Assembly: GCA_017519685.1 (NCBI GenBank) | Contig: JAFWRV010000341.1 | Coordinates: 1 to 7,397 of the forward strand | Direction of reading: 5' to 3' | DNA: 7,397 nucleotides | Source: Clostridia bacterium | GTDB taxonomy: Bacteria; Bacillota; Clostridia; Oscillospirales; Acutalibacteraceae | In this document: positions 6,138 through 7,397 of the stretch, piece by piece | Layout: each line of letters starts with the position of its first letter | Numbering within the stretch: the stretch's first letter is position 1 | The notes under the pieces: model-generated | What the model was told of the DNA's origin: nothing | What the model saw: the letters and a program-made list of their open reading frames with translations, nothing else | Database searches by the model: none | Position numbers and translations under genes: made by a program

Positions 6138-7097
6138 ATGACAGACGGAAAATTCAGATGGGCGTATATCGGTTGCGGCAGCATCGCGAAAAATACCGCC
6201 CGCAGCATACTAAGAGGCAATCACGAAATTGTTTCCGTTTATTCCAGAAATTTTGAAAAAGCAAAAAACTTCGCTGAAAAGCACGGTGCACGCGCCTTTG
6301 ACAGTTTTGAAGAGGCGGTCAAAACTGCAGACGCTGTTTATATAGCCACTCCGCACACCTCACACTGCGAATACTCGGTCAGAGCAATTGAGCTCGGAAA
6401 ACCGGTCCTCTGCGAAAAGCCCGCCGGGGTAAATACCGCGCAGGTCAGAAACGCAATCGAAACCGCAAAGGAAAACAATATTTATTTCTGTGAAGCGATG
6501 TGGACCTGGTTTTCGGATGTAGCGTTCAAAGTCAGTGACTGGGTACAAAACGGTGAAATCGGTGAAATCAAATCGGTCAGGATGAACTACGCTTTTCCCG
6601 GACTGATGATGAGCAGGGACTCGCGTGTATTGAATCCCGACACCGCCGGAGGCGCGCTGCTCGATATAGGGATTTATCCGATTACTTACTGCTATAACCT
6701 TTTCGGCAGTCCGCTCAATATCAGATGCGAGGGAACTGTCAGCAACGGGATTGACACAAACGAAACAGTCACTCTCGGGTATGACGGCTTTGACTGTGTC
6801 CTTAACATATCGCTGGCTGTTTTGAAAGAAGGATGCGTGATAACCGGCAGCAAAGGGAAAATCAGAATTCCGTTTTTCCATGTCGCGCCATTCGCGTTTC
6901 TGATTAAAAATGACGGGCGCCGCGAAGTGTTCAGGGGCAAAACAGATTACCTGACGGAATTCACTTCGGTGGCAGATGAAATTAAATCGGGCAGGACCGA
7001 ATCGGAATTCATTCCCTTTTCGTCAACTCTCAGCTGTATGGAAATAATGGATGAGTGCCGTCGGCAGATGGGACTCGTTTATCCGTTTGAAAAATAA
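6138..7097 (+). CDS. Gfo/Idh/MocA-family NAD(P)-dependent oxidoreductase
   Basis: A 319-residue cytoplasmic dehydrogenase. An N-terminal Rossmann fold has the dinucleotide motif IGCGSIA (11-17). Ser36-Arg37 at the end of the second strand favours NADP over NAD (inference). The family motif EKPAG (93-97) contains the conserved Lys94. The second domain has CEAMWTWF (118-125) and GGALLDIGIYPITY (171-184) with Asp176 and Tyr180, the pattern of the dimeric dihydrodiol dehydrogenase / D-xylose dehydrogenase branch. The substrate is probably a sugar or polyol but cannot be fixed from sequence. The ribosome binding site is poor (GGTGA at 6129-6133, about 4 nt before ATG), suggesting translational coupling to the acetyltransferase 15 nt upstream. 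It uses four AGG arginine codons, absent from the upstream genes, pointing to lower expression or different ancestry. Confidence 0.93.
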   Translation: MTDGKFRWAYIGCGSIAKNTARSILRGNHEIVSVYSRNFEKAKNFAEKHGARAFDSFEEAVKTADAVYIATPHTSHCEYSVRAIELGKPVLCEKPAGVNTAQVRNAIETAKENNIYFCEAMWTWFSDVAFKVSDWVQNGEIGEIKSVRMNYAFPGLMMSRDSRVLNPDTAGGALLDIGIYPITYCYNLFGSPLNIRCEGTVSNGIDTNETVTLGYDGFDCVLNISLAVLKEGCVITGSKGKIRIPFFHVAPFAFLIKNDGRREVFRGKTDYLTEFTSVADEIKSGRTESEFIPFSSTLSCMEIMDECRRQMGLVYPFEK

Positions 7098-7115
7098 AAC
7101 AATGGAGGAATCACT

Positions 7116-7397
7116 ATGAAACTCAGAAAAATTGCGGCAATTATACTGTCTGTTCTCGTGGTTGCCGGTTCACTCGGCGTTACCGCATTCGCGGAAGAAA
7201 GCAAACCTTATTATCTCGTCCTCGGTGATTCAATCGGCTACGGTTCGGGACTGCTTAATCCCAAAGAAGCGGTTTACGGCAAAATAGTCGCGGACACAAA
7301 CGGATATGACTATCAGAATGACGCCGTTCCGGGACACACAACCGCCAATCTTATCGAAAGAATTCAAACCGACGAAGTCAGCGAACATATCAAAAAA
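7116..7397 (+). CDS. Secreted SGNH/GDSL-type hydrolase (N-terminal part, cut by window end)
   Basis: Ninety-four codons are present and the frame is open to the end of the window. Residues 1-26 form a Sec signal peptide: KLRK start, hydrophobic core 6-23, and cleavage expected after AFA26. The mature part opens with block I of SGNH hydrolases, VLGDSIGYGSG (35-45), with nucleophile Ser39. AVPGHTTANL (70-79) fits block II with its oxyanion-hole Gly73. The family includes secreted lipases, esterases and carbohydrate deacetylases; the blocks carrying Asn and the Asp-His pair lie beyond the window. GGAGG at 7104-7108, 7 nt before ATG, is a strong ribosome binding site. The 18-nt gap after the oxidoreductase gene suggests the same transcript. 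De-esterification of extracellular substrates is the likely activity, inferred from family and signal peptide. Confidence 0.88.
   Translation, partial: MKLRKIAAIILSVLVVAGSLGVTAFAEESKPYYLVLGDSIGYGSGLLNPKEAVYGKIVADTNGYDYQNDAVPGHTTANLIERIQTDEVSEHIKK

Noticed and set aside
1..7397. CRISPR arrays, insertion sequences, phage genes, toxin-antitoxin or defence modules
   Set aside because: No short regularly spaced repeats, transposase motifs, terminal inverted repeats or defence-type domains were seen. Nearly all of the sequence is accounted for by the listed genes.

Overview
The window looks like chromosomal DNA of a low-to-middle GC, Gram-positive-type anaerobe of the Bacillota, most likely class Clostridia and possibly the Oscillospirales/Ruminococcaceae range. 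The evidence is GGAGG-type ribosome binding sites, consensus TTGAxx/TATAAT promoters, Sec signal peptides ending in A-x-A, U-tailed hairpin terminators, and a clostridial-style repeat surface protein. The taxonomic placement is inference; there is no rRNA or marker alignment behind it.

Region 1 (1-282): a tRNA-Arg(CCT) on the minus strand with its own promoter, divergent from the promoter of a glycolytic gene cluster. An imperfect dyad lies between the two promoters.

Region 2 (283-3907): three lower-glycolysis enzymes in a row, pgk, tpiA and gpmI. pgk and tpiA are 17 nt apart and clearly co-transcribed. A perfect 10-bp hairpin with a U-tract separates tpiA from gpmI, and no room for an obvious promoter follows it. 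gpmI is therefore probably served by read-through, or by a promoter inside tpiA. The phosphoglycerate mutase is the cofactor-independent, metal-dependent type, and its sequence resembles the plant/trypanosomatid branch more than the classical Bacillus/E. coli branch. gapA and eno are not in the window.

Region 3 (3908-5656): a monocistronic-looking unit encoding a 514-residue secreted protein. It has a candidate promoter overlapped by an inverted repeat, a hairpin in the leader, a strong ribosome binding site and a strong terminator. The protein has a signal peptide, about four FN3/Ig-like repeats (two on an exact 80-residue period), an unrecognised C-terminal domain and an amphipathic C-terminal tail. 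No standard cell-wall anchor is visible.

Region 4 (5657-7397): three closely spaced genes, a GNAT N-acetyltransferase, a Gfo/Idh/MocA-family oxidoreductase and the start of a secreted SGNH/GDSL hydrolase cut by the window end. Spacings of 15-18 nt suggest one transcript. Their arginine codon use differs from the upstream genes: AGG appears only here.

Overall this is mostly ordinary housekeeping sequence. The parts most worth a second look are the plant-like iPGM, the intra-operon terminator, the secreted repeat protein with its unusual tail and promoter dyad, and the GNAT-Gfo-SGNH cassette. I see no mobile element, CRISPR array or defence system.
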